A stretch of DNA of 64,000 bases, taken from contig NZ_CP040021.1 of NCBI RefSeq assembly GCF_005280275.1, positions 1,699,001 to 1,763,000 on the forward strand, given 5' to 3'. Shown piece after piece: positions 1-8,860 of the stretch. This DNA is from Salinivibrio kushneri (GTDB lineage: Bacteria; Pseudomonadota; Gammaproteobacteria; Enterobacterales; Vibrionaceae). The number at the start of each line of letters is the position of its first letter. Within the stretch, counting starts at the first letter, position 1. The position numbers and the translations under genes are program-made. A model generated the notes under the pieces. It saw nothing but the letters and a program-made list of their open reading frames with translations. It was not told where the DNA came from and did no database searches.

Positions 1-422
1 CCGCCGGCATTATTGATTTGGTCAATGGTTGGGACTTACCGGCGGCGCTGTTTGCCACCGCTGATGGCATTACCGGTGGCGGGATCTGGGGTTGGATTCT
101 CAACGCCATGATGATCTTCTTGCTGTTTAGCTGGTTTATTACCTCGTCAGACTCAAGCACCCTTGTGCTGACCACGATTTTGTCGATGGGCAATGACAAC
201 CCGCCCAAACGCTTTCGAGTCTTCTGGGGCACCATGATCGGTGCCGTCGCCGCGGTATTGTTGGTCGCCGGTGGCTTACGCGCCCTACAAACCGCGAACA
301 TGGTTACCGCCCTACCCATCAGTGTGTTGGTGATCTTAATGACCATCAGCGTGATGAAGTCTTTACTGGCAGAGTCGGTGGGTAAATCCACCGCCTCGAC
401 ACCATCCAAAGCGAGTCGCTAG
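1..422 (+). CDS. BCCT-family osmolyte transporter, C-terminal part
   Basis: This is the last ~139 codons of a betaine/choline/carnitine transporter; the gene starts before the window and its frame is open from base 3. The visible part has hydrophobic membrane helices and the segment FITSSDSSTLVLTT, which is typical of the late BCCT helices, followed by a short cytoplasmic tail rich in Ser, Thr and Lys. BCCT carriers import glycine betaine or related compounds, driven by Na+ or H+, and are common in marine bacteria for osmoprotection. The substrate cannot be read from this fragment. A hairpin follows the stop codon and the next gene is convergent. Confidence 0.85.
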   Translation, partial: AGIIDLVNGWDLPAALFATADGITGGGIWGWILNAMMIFLLFSWFITSSDSSTLVLTTILSMGNDNPPKRFRVFWGTMIGAVAAVLLVAGGLRALQTANMVTALPISVLVILMTISVMKSLLAESVGKSTASTPSKASR

Positions 423-440
423 CGCGCACTCTCAGACTAA

Positions 441-470
441 CAGCGCCACCCTATGCGGTGGCGCTGTTCT
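441..470. terminator. Bidirectional terminator hairpin
   Basis: Ten-base-pair stem CAGCGCCACC / GGTGGCGCTG with a 6-nt loop, followed on the plus strand by TTCTTT. It lies between the convergent BCCT gene and glpC and could serve both. Confidence 0.6.
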
Positions 471-482
471 TTGCGGCGAAGC

Positions 483-1739
483 TCAAGACGCTGATGGAGC
501 CTCAACGGCCATCGCCAGCACACTCACCGGATGCAAGGCTTCCAGCGACGTGTTTTCTTCAATTTGCCATTTACAGGTTTCACAGTCGGTGATCGCAAAG
601 TCCGCTTGCGCAGCCTCTATCTGGGCAAATAAGCTACTACCAATCGCAATCGAGGTTTGATAGTTCTCGGTTTTAAACCCATAGGTGCCTGCCAAGCCAC
701 AACATTCGCTATCGAGCACAACCACCTCTAATCCGGGGATCATACGCAATAGCTCAATGGTAAACATCGCATTACCACTGCGCGCCAAGTGACAAGGGGT
801 ATGGTAAACCACCCGCTTATTGATTGGATTGAGCTTGGGCATCTCGCCATTCATAGCCGCTTTGAGTAAAAAGCGGGTCACAAAGCTGATTTGCCCAGCG
901 ACCTCGCTGTTATCCACGCCCAGCACATGGGGATACTCTTCTTTTAACGTCAGCGCACAGGATGATGAGGTGGCGATCACTGGGCGCTCCTCAGCAACAG
1001 AATCGGCAATCATCGCGGTATTGGCGGTCGCGTTGCGGCGCGCTTTATCGTAAAAGCCATTGGCAATTAAAGGCACGCCACAGCACTTATGCTTGTCGAG
1101 CAATTGCACGCCGTACCCCATCGCATTCATCACTTTTACCAAGTCTTTACCAAGCTTCGGGTTATTAAAATTCACATAGCAACCGTGGAAGTAACTGACT
1201 TGTTTCGGGTATTCAGCTTGTGCCGCCGCTTGGCTTTTCATCCAACGCCGAAAGGTGCCAAAAGAATACTTGGGTAGAGATTTATGTTTATCCACCCCAA
1301 TCGTGGCATGCATCACCGCTTTCACTGGTTTCAGATCCGTCATCACATTTACCAGTGGCGCGACTGGATTAGCAAGCGTGCCAAACAAGTCGGTGTGGCT
1401 GAGCACGTAATCACGCATCAGCTTGGGGTTGATGTTTTTCTTGCCGTGTTTGCCGCGCGCCACCGCAATGATATCGCCAATTTTTACACCGGATGGGCAG
1501 GCGGTTTCGCAGCGTTTGCAGTTGGTGCATAGCTTGAGCAGGTCATCATAATACTCAGGATTTTTGATCCGCAGGCGCTCACCATCCGGGCCACATTCTT
1601 TGGGGCCAGGATACGCCGGGTTCGCTTTCGACACCGGACAATACACTGTGCACACCGTGCATTTAATGCATTGGTCAAAGCTGGTGGGTTGCGGCGCATG
1701 GTCGCTATAGTCACGCTGTTTAAGCCATTCAGTTAGCAT
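483..1739 (-). CDS. glpC: Anaerobic glycerol-3-phosphate dehydrogenase subunit C
   Basis: GlpC is the iron-sulfur, membrane-anchoring subunit that passes electrons from the GlpAB dehydrogenase to menaquinone during anaerobic growth on glycerol 3-phosphate. The 418-residue protein has two ferredoxin-type cysteine clusters, C24-x2-C27-x2-C30-x3-C34 and C71-x2-C74-x2-C77-x3-C81, and two later CCG motifs (CCGVP and CCGLAG) typical of the cysteine-rich heterodisulfide-reductase-like domain. It is the third gene of glpACB; its start overlaps the end of glpB by 11 nt, which suggests translational coupling. The family call is secure and the length matches the usual GlpC. Confidence 0.95.
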   Translation of the reverse strand: MLTEWLKQRDYSDHAPQPTSFDQCIKCTVCTVYCPVSKANPAYPGPKECGPDGERLRIKNPEYYDDLLKLCTNCKRCETACPSGVKIGDIIAVARGKHGKKNINPKLMRDYVLSHTDLFGTLANPVAPLVNVMTDLKPVKAVMHATIGVDKHKSLPKYSFGTFRRWMKSQAAAQAEYPKQVSYFHGCYVNFNNPKLGKDLVKVMNAMGYGVQLLDKHKCCGVPLIANGFYDKARRNATANTAMIADSVAEERPVIATSSSCALTLKEEYPHVLGVDNSEVAGQISFVTRFLLKAAMNGEMPKLNPINKRVVYHTPCHLARSGNAMFTIELLRMIPGLEVVVLDSECCGLAGTYGFKTENYQTSIAIGSSLFAQIEAAQADFAITDCETCKWQIEENTSLEALHPVSVLAMAVEAPSAS

Positions 1740-3042
1740 GGGACGCCTCCTTAGCGCTCGCCATCACGGCGAGCGCACGTTGCGCGGCGGCGTAGCCAGT
1801 AGCGATCGCGACGCCACCGCCACAGCCTTCATAGACGGGATCGTAACCACTGAGTACCGCGCCACACACAAACAGGTTTTGGCAACGTTTGCCGCGTGCG
1901 GTGGGCCGCAGTTGATTGTCGGTATTGATGCCAAACGCCATAAAGGGATGGCTTTGCTGGCTAAAAAAGTCGTCGTTGCGCCACTCGCTGCGATCGGGGC
2001 TTTGCACCATGTCTAACCCCAACGTCGGTTCGCTCACCTGGGTGCGGTCGGCATTGAGACCGCGGCTAAAATAGCTGCCCGTGGCCAAGATCACCGCCTC
2101 TGCGGTTAACGGAATATCTTCGAGCTGGCGCGTATGCAGGGCGGTGAGGCAACCATTGTCGTCAAACTCACCGCCGGTCACTTGATCACCACGCAGCAAT
2201 ACCCCACCTGCACTGGCAAAGGCCCGCTGTAAGGCGGTTTCAATTCGAATACCCAACAGCGAAGGCGGCATGGTTGGCACTTCGTGAAAACAGCGATCGG
2301 TGCGCTGTTTAAGCACATCCATACCCCGTTCGCCGGCGACATCGGCAATAATGGCGGGCAAAATCACCAATTCATCCGGGCCGGATTGCGCGATTAATTG
2401 CTCGCACAGGCTGTCAAAGGCATCAGGCTCGGCCAATAAACGGGAAAGATCCACCGAGCGCAGCTCATTGCGGTTACGGCGTAATCGCTCGGCACCCGGA
2501 ATCGACAACGTGATGGTGCGACTTGGGCAGGAGGCAAAATCACGCTGGGCGGTAATGGTGTCTTTGGCTAACGTCGGTTGCGCATCGCGATAGCCTTCAA
2601 TGGCGACAAAACATAAACCAGAGAAACGACGCGGGCCGCGATGCTGATACACATGTCCTTGCGACAGCCAAGTCGGACGCACGGTGCCCAGCGGCGTAAT
2701 ACGGCCGTGGTTGGCATTATCCTCTTGATGATACAGACACACCTTTTGCGCACTCAGTTGCTGTTGGAACCAAGTCAGTGATTGGGTGATTTCCTCTAAA
2801 CTGACTTTGGCATACGGATGCTCAGGGTGCTGGCGCACCAGTTTCGGAATCGCTTCAAAAGGCTGACTGACCGGCTCACCATTAGGGAAATGGCCCAATA
2901 CATCAATCGAGCCTGACGAAAAATGTAGCGCGCTTTGTCCGGCGCTAATCATCACAGTTTTCTTGCCCGCTTCTAGTGCCCGCAAGGCGGCAGTAAACCC
3001 GGCAATGCCGCCACCAATCACTGCGATATCGTAGTGGATCAT
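1729..3042 (-). CDS. glpB: Anaerobic glycerol-3-phosphate dehydrogenase subunit B
   Basis: Flavoprotein subunit B of the anaerobic glycerol-3-phosphate dehydrogenase. The 437-residue protein opens with an FAD/NAD-binding Rossmann motif, AVIGGGIAGFTAALRA, at residues 8-23, and a second conserved nucleotide-binding stretch near the C terminus (GYDPVYEGCGGGVAIATGYA) is typical of GlpB. It overlaps glpA by 4 nt (ATGA) and glpC by 11 nt, so the three subunits are made from one transcript in the order A-B-C. Confidence 0.95.
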   Translation of the reverse strand: MIHYDIAVIGGGIAGFTAALRALEAGKKTVMISAGQSALHFSSGSIDVLGHFPNGEPVSQPFEAIPKLVRQHPEHPYAKVSLEEITQSLTWFQQQLSAQKVCLYHQEDNANHGRITPLGTVRPTWLSQGHVYQHRGPRRFSGLCFVAIEGYRDAQPTLAKDTITAQRDFASCPSRTITLSIPGAERLRRNRNELRSVDLSRLLAEPDAFDSLCEQLIAQSGPDELVILPAIIADVAGERGMDVLKQRTDRCFHEVPTMPPSLLGIRIETALQRAFASAGGVLLRGDQVTGGEFDDNGCLTALHTRQLEDIPLTAEAVILATGSYFSRGLNADRTQVSEPTLGLDMVQSPDRSEWRNDDFFSQQSHPFMAFGINTDNQLRPTARGKRCQNLFVCGAVLSGYDPVYEGCGGGVAIATGYAAAQRALAVMASAKEASHAN

Positions 3043-4733
3043 TGTGATACCTCCTGATCAGCCGCTGACGTCGGTGTAGCACGTTTTAACTCACCACTAC
3101 TGCGTGGTGTCTTCGGCGGCGTTGGCACCTCTCCGGCGCCAAATAATCCTTGATAAATCCAATAGCTAAATTCGGCTTCGCGTAGCGCGTCGCCCCAAAA
3201 AATGGGTTTCACGCCTTTCCAGCGCTCTTCGAGAAAATCCACTAGCAGCCCAGCACTGGCTTGGCCATCTAATCCTCCGCATTCACTAAATAAGCTGGCG
3301 GCACGATAGCTGCAAAGCTCACCCTGACAAGGCCCCATACCCAGACGGGTGCGGCGACGTAAATCAGTGATGTTTTTTGCGTCCAACGATTGAATGGCAT
3401 AGTTCACCTCGCCCTTGGTCACCATTTCGCATTCGCAAATCACTGCTTGGCTATCGTCACTGTCATTCAGAAAATGGCTAACGCGTTCACCGTGGCGGTA
3501 ATAGGCGGATTGGTAGACAGGTTTCACCAAGCTGGCGCTGGCTTTACGGATCCCTTTAGAAGGCTCAGAGCCCGGTAGCGGACGGGTCGCAGTTTGGCAT
3601 GGATTGCGGTTACCCAGCTTTTCAGCCACCAAGTCTGTGGCTTGCTCGGCCATCAAACGGTAGGTCATGAGCTTACCACCGGTGATGGTGATCAAGCCCT
3701 CCAGCCCATCGCGTGCTTGGTGATCAAGTAATACAATGCCGCGACTGATATTACGCCCACTGCCGTCGTCGTCTACCGAGACCAACGGCCGCACACCCGC
3801 GTAGGCGCGCAAAACCCGCGTATTGGCCATAATGGGGGCGAGCTTAGCCCCCTCGCGCATCAGCACATCCACCTCTTGTGGCGTCACCGCCAACTTATCA
3901 ATCTGATCGTACTCGATGTGCTCAGAGGTGGTGCCGATTAAGGAAATGGTGTCACCAGGCACCAAGATGTCAGCGTCTGCCGGTTTACGGCAGCGGTTGA
4001 TCACTCGATTGTTAATCCGATAATCGAGGATCAGCAATGAGCCCTTGGCGGGGAACATTTTGATATTCAGATCAGCATACTCGCAGATTGTCTGCCCCAA
4101 AATCCCTGCGGCATTAATCACTTGCTTCGCCATGATGGCAAAACGCTCGCCGGTGAGGGTATGCAAACACTGGACACCTTGCACCGTCGCCCCTTGACGA
4201 ATTAATCCCGTCACTCGGGTATGGTTAAACACCTTGCCGCCGTGCTCTTTGCCGTCCAACACATTCGCGGCACACAAGCGAAACGGATCGATAATGCCAT
4301 CCGGTACCTGCACCGCACCAATCATAGCCGGATTGGCGTTGGGCTCGAACGCCAGCGCTTCACGTGGTGTCAGCTTCCGGGTCGGAATGCCGGCTTTATC
4401 ACAACTGGCAATAAAGGTGTCTTGGTACGCTAAATCATCTTCCGGCAAGGTAATAAAGAGTCCGCTGGTATCTTCCACGCAGTGGCGAGCAACGGATTTA
4501 AGGTTGGTGTTTTCTTGGATGCATTCACGGGCCGATTCGGTATCTGTGACCGCGTAACGAGCCCCAGAATGCAGCAAGCCATGGTTGCGCCCCGATGTCC
4601 CAGCCGCGATATCGTCACGTTCGAGCATAATGCACGAGATACCGCGCAGCGCACAATCTCGCATAATGCCGGTGCCGGTTGCTCCCCCGCCGATGATGAC
4701 CACATCCGTTTCAATATACTGGCTATTTGGCAT
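3039..4733 (-). CDS. glpA: Anaerobic glycerol-3-phosphate dehydrogenase subunit A
   Basis: Catalytic FAD subunit that oxidises sn-glycerol 3-phosphate to dihydroxyacetone phosphate. The 564-residue protein has the N-terminal FAD motif VVIIGGGATGTGIMRD (11-26), the DAO-type dehydrogenase core, and a C-terminal BFD-like [2Fe-2S] domain with CECE and, later, GMGPCQGELC. That C-terminal domain separates GlpA from the aerobic enzyme GlpD. An AAGGAGG ribosome site sits 5 nt before the ATG at 4733. First gene of glpACB; the region upstream carries candidate GlpR and FNR sites. Confidence 0.96.
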   Translation of the reverse strand: MPNSQYIETDVVIIGGGATGTGIMRDCALRGISCIMLERDDIAAGTSGRNHGLLHSGARYAVTDTESARECIQENTNLKSVARHCVEDTSGLFITLPEDDLAYQDTFIASCDKAGIPTRKLTPREALAFEPNANPAMIGAVQVPDGIIDPFRLCAANVLDGKEHGGKVFNHTRVTGLIRQGATVQGVQCLHTLTGERFAIMAKQVINAAGILGQTICEYADLNIKMFPAKGSLLILDYRINNRVINRCRKPADADILVPGDTISLIGTTSEHIEYDQIDKLAVTPQEVDVLMREGAKLAPIMANTRVLRAYAGVRPLVSVDDDGSGRNISRGIVLLDHQARDGLEGLITITGGKLMTYRLMAEQATDLVAEKLGNRNPCQTATRPLPGSEPSKGIRKASASLVKPVYQSAYYRHGERVSHFLNDSDDSQAVICECEMVTKGEVNYAIQSLDAKNITDLRRRTRLGMGPCQGELCSYRAASLFSECGGLDGQASAGLLVDFLEERWKGVKPIFWGDALREAEFSYWIYQGLFGAGEVPTPPKTPRSSGELKRATPTSAADQEVSQ

Positions 4734-4807
4734 GGGGCCTCCTTGTTACTGTATCGTAACGGGAGTGTGGCATTTTCTGTATCACAAAGACGGCGAGATC
4801 ATCACAC

Positions 4808-4855
4808 AATGCGCGAATTCGAAACACAAACTCACACTTGTTTGATTTGAGACAA
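4808..4855 (-). promoter_or_regulatory. Candidate GlpR operator and FNR-like site before glpA
   Basis: A 20-nt palindrome-like stretch at 4808-4827, with core GCGAATTCGAA, agrees with the GlpR operator pattern (half-sites TTCG/CGAA) at roughly 14 of 20 positions. At 4842-4855 the sequence TTGAT-TTGA-GACAA matches the FNR consensus TTGAT-N4-ATCAA at 8 of 10 defined positions. In E. coli glpACB is repressed by GlpR and activated by FNR, so both are expected here. The matches were made by eye and the sites are not proven. I see nothing else in the 290-bp gap up to the next gene. Confidence 0.45.
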
Positions 4856-5023
4856 ACTTTTGGCCGCAAAAAGACGCGCGAATGGTGACACGGTAAACCG
4901 CCGCCACAGGAAGCAGGCACGACGTTGACACCAAAGAATCGGGCAAGTTAGAGCCATCGATACGATGCACAACACGCACATTAAAAAATGCGCGAAAACG
5001 CGCATTGTTAATAACGTGTGTGT

Positions 5024-5707
5024 TTATTTGCTACTGGTGCGGGTTATCAAACGCTGGCGTGTCATATATCCGCGATAACACAATGCCACCACAAAACATA
5101 ACCCTGCGGGAAACAGCAAAGCCGCAAAATGGAAGCACGCAAAGAGCGACGCGCCCACTACCCCGCCGACGATAAAGCCAGACGCAATCAGTAAAAAGAG
5201 CATCAGTTTGCGCTTATCCACTGGATTGCCGCGCAGCTTACCCCCGAGCATCAATCCTAAATCGGTAAAGATGCCGGTTAAGTGGGTTGAGCGCACGATC
5301 GCGCCGCTGTAGGTCGTCGCCATCGCGTTCTGCAAGCCGCACGCTGCCGAGGCGGCTAACTGGCCAATGGCAAAGCCACGAGAAAGAAAATAGAACGCCA
5401 CCATAATCAGCCCAGCTTCGACAAACAGTGCCGAGTCATAATGGCGGCCCAGTTTGAGCGTGCTGCCATGCAATAAGCACCCGGAAATCGCGGCACCAAG
5501 GAAAAATGCCACCAGTAAGCCCCCCAGCTGGATGACTTGTGTCCACTGGCCTGCAAACAACCCCGAACCAAATTGCGTCGCGGTACCTGACACGTGGGAG
5601 ACGGCTTGATGTTCAAAGCCCAACAAACCGATCGCATTGATGGTACCGGCGATCAGCGCTAACACAAACGCCCCGGCTTCAACCCACCGAGGCAAACGGG
5701 TAATCAT
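5024..5707 (-). CDS. DUF1275 (YoaK-type) integral membrane protein
   Basis: A 227-residue polytopic membrane protein with about six hydrophobic helices. The N-terminal segment, with AGTINAIGLLGFEHQAVSHV and then SGTATQFG, matches the start of the DUF1275/YoaK family, as does the middle stretch ACGLQNAMATTYSGA followed by RSTHLTGIFTDLG. The biochemical function of the family is not established. It starts 8 nt after the end of the upstream bax gene on the same strand and is probably co-transcribed with it. Confidence 0.85.
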   Translation of the reverse strand: MITRLPRWVEAGAFVLALIAGTINAIGLLGFEHQAVSHVSGTATQFGSGLFAGQWTQVIQLGGLLVAFFLGAAISGCLLHGSTLKLGRHYDSALFVEAGLIMVAFYFLSRGFAIGQLAASAACGLQNAMATTYSGAIVRSTHLTGIFTDLGLMLGGKLRGNPVDKRKLMLFLLIASGFIVGGVVGASLFACFHFAALLFPAGLCFVVALCYRGYMTRQRLITRTSSK

Positions 5708-5715
5708 TGGCTGTC

Positions 5716-6483
5716 CTACTCGTTATTTGATAAAGGTGATGGCTGGTCAAGCCTGTCCAGTTGGTTATGACGGATCATCGCTTGTAGCTCCTTCACATAG
5801 GCTTGGCCACGCTCCGAATAGCGCCCCAACCCATTGGCAAGCGATGTACCTGAAAGCGGTTTATTCTGCTCACGCAGGCTAGCGCGGATCTCGCGTAGCC
5901 CTTGATACGCGGCATGGGTATTCAAGTTATTGATGTAGCTTTTTACCGAGGCTTGCGGGTTATCAAAGGCTGCCACTTCGTGCACTTTCCCTTCCGCACG
6001 TTGCTTGGGTACCAGTCCACATCCTTTGCTGAAGCACCACTGTCCGAAGTAGTTATTCCCTTCACGCGCAAACCGCGAGGTACCCCATGCACTCTCATTG
6101 GCCGCCTGCGCTAATACCAACGACGGCGGAATGATATCTACCCGTTGAATCAGCGCCATCCAGTCTGCTTCTTGGCCGACATCAAACTCGGCTAGCTCAT
6201 ACTGATCGGCGAGCGCTTGAACGCGTTTTGTTTCTCGGCGGCTTAACTCACTTTGACGCGTGTGCCATGCCGTTAACGCGGTCCGATCCGCCAAGATTTC
6301 GCTGTTAATGGTATTCACGACAGGGGTGAAGTAATCAAAAAACGCCTGCTTACGCTCAGCCCCCGCCGCAAAGGATTGAAAATCGGGCACAAGCGGGGCT
6401 TTGGGCTGCTGGCGCGAAACCAAAATGGTGACGGTCACGGCAAAAATCGCCATGCCAATAAAGACGAAAGTACGGTGTTTCAT
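5716..6483 (-). CDS. bax: Bax-like glucosaminidase-domain protein
   Basis: A 255-residue protein with an N-terminal membrane anchor (residues ~5-22) followed by a peptidoglycan N-acetylglucosaminidase domain of the Bax type. The diagnostic segment QANESAWGTSRFAREGNNYF contains the likely catalytic Glu, and a later WCFSKGCG pair of cysteines is typical of E. coli Bax. Predicted to act on the cell wall from the periplasmic face. It lies upstream of the DUF1275 gene in a probable two-gene operon. The physiological role of Bax proteins is poorly known. Confidence 0.85.
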   Translation of the reverse strand: MKHRTFVFIGMAIFAVTVTILVSRQQPKAPLVPDFQSFAAGAERKQAFFDYFTPVVNTINSEILADRTALTAWHTRQSELSRRETKRVQALADQYELAEFDVGQEADWMALIQRVDIIPPSLVLAQAANESAWGTSRFAREGNNYFGQWCFSKGCGLVPKQRAEGKVHEVAAFDNPQASVKSYINNLNTHAAYQGLREIRASLREQNKPLSGTSLANGLGRYSERGQAYVKELQAMIRHNQLDRLDQPSPLSNNE

Positions 6484-6578
6484 AGTGCCCCTAGTGTTGT
6501 CGATGTGGGCGCTATTATACGCGAAATACCTGATGGCGACGAATGCCGCCCTATCAACTTAGCCCTGGCAGCGTGACA

Positions 6579-7871
6579 TCATGTTTTTATGGGTAAGATC
6601 ACCCGAAAACATGCGCCGCCTAAATCACTATGATCAATCTCAACATGACCGCCGTGGCGGGTGACAATTTGTTTAACGATCGCCAGCCCCAAGCCATAGC
6701 CTGAGCGCTTTTTATCGCGGGAACGATTCGCACTGTAAAAGGCATCAAAAATAAACGGCCAGTGTGATGGATCCACCCCCTCACCATCATCGTGTACGGC
6801 AATCACAAGCTGTGTGTCCTCGCAATAGACACGCACGGCTATTTGACGAGTCGCATACTTCTCCGCATTACCGATTAAATTGGTGATCACTCGTTTGAGC
6901 AGGTGTGGATCGGCCTCAACACTGGGCAAGTCTTGCGGGGCATCCAAGCTCACGGACTTAGTGCTGAGCGTTTGCCAACGCGGCCATTCTTCTTGTAGCC
7001 ACATCGCCGTATTCAATCTTTCCGGGCTAAAAGGTGTATTGGGGTGATCAACACGTGCCAAATAAAGAAGCTCATCAACCAATCCTGCCATTTCATCCGT
7101 ATCTTCAACGATACTGACGATTTTTTGTTGTTGCTTGCGATCCAGTTGGCTCTCACTCAACAATTCAGCTTGCCATTGAATTCGAAATAAAGGAGAGCGC
7201 AATTCATGCGCCACCGCATTGGTTAGCGCTCGGCGACTACTGACCAAACTGGCAATTCTGTCTGCCATATGATTAAAGGTCGCGTTCAAACTCCCCACGG
7301 TATATTGACTCTTTGTTGACGCCCGCGCGTCTAAATTGCCGTTGGCAAATTGAAGAGCCGCTTGCTCGAGTGACCGTACTCGGCGGCTGAGAAACCGCAC
7401 CATGAAAAAACTGTAGAGAGCAAAACCAAAAAAGAGAAAAACGAACAATAGATCTTCATTAAACGCAATGGCCCCGTGTAGCTCAGAGTCTACCGCGGTT
7501 TGTAAACTATAGATTTGCGCCTTATCGTCGAGACGGAACCACAAGGTTTCGTTTTTATCATCAAAAACGGCCGAGGGGTCAAGTTGGTGGGAAAATGCCT
7601 CCTTCAAATGGGCCGGAATCTTGCCAAGTTCGTGTACCGATAATGAATATTCAACGTTATCGGCATACCCCTTCAGCGCACCTAAAGCTTCTTGCGTTCC
7701 CGCCTGTGACTCAATCAGCGCTACCATATCAACGACACTTTCAGCCTGTCGCTTCGCCAAGGTTGCTTCATAGTTTTCCGTCAGTTCATACACGAGGTAT
7801 TCGTAGGTCAATGAGCTCGCCATAAAAATGACGACCAGCCCAAAGAAGAACTCTAAATATATCCGACGCAT
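6579..7871 (-). CDS. RstB-like sensor histidine kinase
   Basis: Inner-membrane sensor kinase of 430 residues: TM1 at ~8-24, a periplasmic domain of ~115 residues, TM2 at ~140-160, HAMP at ~160-215, a HisKA dimerisation domain with phospho-accepting H222 in AHELRSPLFR, and an HATPase domain with N box NLIGNAEKYA, DDGEGVDP and GYGLGLAIVKQI. It is the downstream partner of the response regulator, 33 nt away. Architecture and partner resemble E. coli RstB, but the signal is unknown. A divergent outer-membrane barrel gene on the far side of the regulator may be a target. Confidence 0.85.
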   Translation of the reverse strand: MRRIYLEFFFGLVVIFMASSLTYEYLVYELTENYEATLAKRQAESVVDMVALIESQAGTQEALGALKGYADNVEYSLSVHELGKIPAHLKEAFSHQLDPSAVFDDKNETLWFRLDDKAQIYSLQTAVDSELHGAIAFNEDLLFVFLFFGFALYSFFMVRFLSRRVRSLEQAALQFANGNLDARASTKSQYTVGSLNATFNHMADRIASLVSSRRALTNAVAHELRSPLFRIQWQAELLSESQLDRKQQQKIVSIVEDTDEMAGLVDELLYLARVDHPNTPFSPERLNTAMWLQEEWPRWQTLSTKSVSLDAPQDLPSVEADPHLLKRVITNLIGNAEKYATRQIAVRVYCEDTQLVIAVHDDGEGVDPSHWPFIFDAFYSANRSRDKKRSGYGLGLAIVKQIVTRHGGHVEIDHSDLGGACFRVILPIKT

Positions 7872-7904
7872 TGCTCACCACTCATACAGACTTCTACTAC
7901 GCAC

Positions 7905-8612
7905 TTACCATGCATCAGGCACAAACAAGTAACCCTTTCCCCGCACTGTGATAATTTTTTTAGGGTTGGTGGATGTATCACCCAGCTTTTTTCTCAAGGT
8001 CACAATTTTATTATCTATCGTCCGGTCAACACCGTCATACTCAATACCTCGTAATGCACGCGTTAACGTCTCTCGTGTGTGCACCTCGTCAGGCTGACTG
8101 GCCAGGTGCCAAAGCAATGCAAATTCACTGTCTGTTAATGCGATAGGCTCATCATTTAATGAACAGTAGCGTCTTGCCTCATTGAGCGCCAAGACACCAT
8201 AATTAAGGACACTGGGCTTGGGTGCGAGCACTGCTGCGTCGTCTCTAAGCTGGCGTAGTTGCACTCTTACACGAGCCATCAGCACCCGAGGCTTAATCGG
8301 TTTACTGATAAAATCGTCCGCGCCCACCTCTAGGGCTGCCACATGGTCAAAATCATCATCACTCGCGGTTAGCATCACAATTCTTCCTCTAAACCCATCA
8401 CGGATTTGTCGGCAAATTGTCAGTCCATCGTCACCGGGTAGCATTAGATCGAGTAGAACCAAATCAGGTTGTGCGGACAAAATGTATTCAGCCGCCCCTG
8501 TCCCTTCAGCGAGTGCCGTGACGCGATAGTCTTGTGTATCAAAATACTCTGTCAGCATTTCTCGCATTTTGGGGTCATCTTCGACAACCACCAAGTGTAG
8601 TTTCTCTTCCAT
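7905..8612 (-). CDS. RstA-like OmpR-family response regulator
   Basis: A 235-residue OmpR/PhoB-type regulator: receiver domain with the acidic pocket E11-D12-D13, phospho-acceptor D55 in LVLLDLMLPG and K104, then a winged-helix DNA-binding domain ending GKGYLFVPDAW. The segment LRGIEYDGVDRTID and the C-terminal sequence resemble E. coli RstA closely. First gene of the pair with the sensor kinase. The 248-bp divergent spacer toward the outer-membrane protein gene contains short repeats that could be its operator. Confidence 0.87.
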   Translation of the reverse strand: MEEKLHLVVVEDDPKMREMLTEYFDTQDYRVTALAEGTGAAEYILSAQPDLVLLDLMLPGDDGLTICRQIRDGFRGRIVMLTASDDDFDHVAALEVGADDFISKPIKPRVLMARVRVQLRQLRDDAAVLAPKPSVLNYGVLALNEARRYCSLNDEPIALTDSEFALLWHLASQPDEVHTRETLTRALRGIEYDGVDRTIDNKIVTLRKKLGDTSTNPKKIITVRGKGYLFVPDAW

Positions 8613-8768
8613 TAATATTGACCTAGAAAAATAAACAAACCAAAAGCCTTGGTATCAATCATTAATAACTCTGTGCGTCTACAGGCGTAGCTATCACGAC
8701 AGTCATACGACAAACCATGACACTCTGCAGATACATTACCGCGCTCGTCAGCCGTAAAGTACCACTCA

Positions 8769-8817
8769 AACGTTCCCCCTTAAACGAACGTTCCAAAAAG
8801 CAATGACTATAAGTCAT
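8769..8817. promoter_or_regulatory. Repeats between response regulator and OMP gene
   Basis: The divergent spacer has two direct copies of AACGTTCC (8769-8776 and 8787-8794, 18 bp between starts) and a perfect inverted repeat ATGACT-ATA-AGTCAT at 8803-8817, 44 bp before the OMP start codon. The arrangement suits a dimeric response regulator or another transcription factor, but no known consensus is matched. Confidence 0.35.
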
Positions 8818-8860
8818 ACGTTCTTAAAAAACACCTACGACGAATAATAGGTTATTTACA

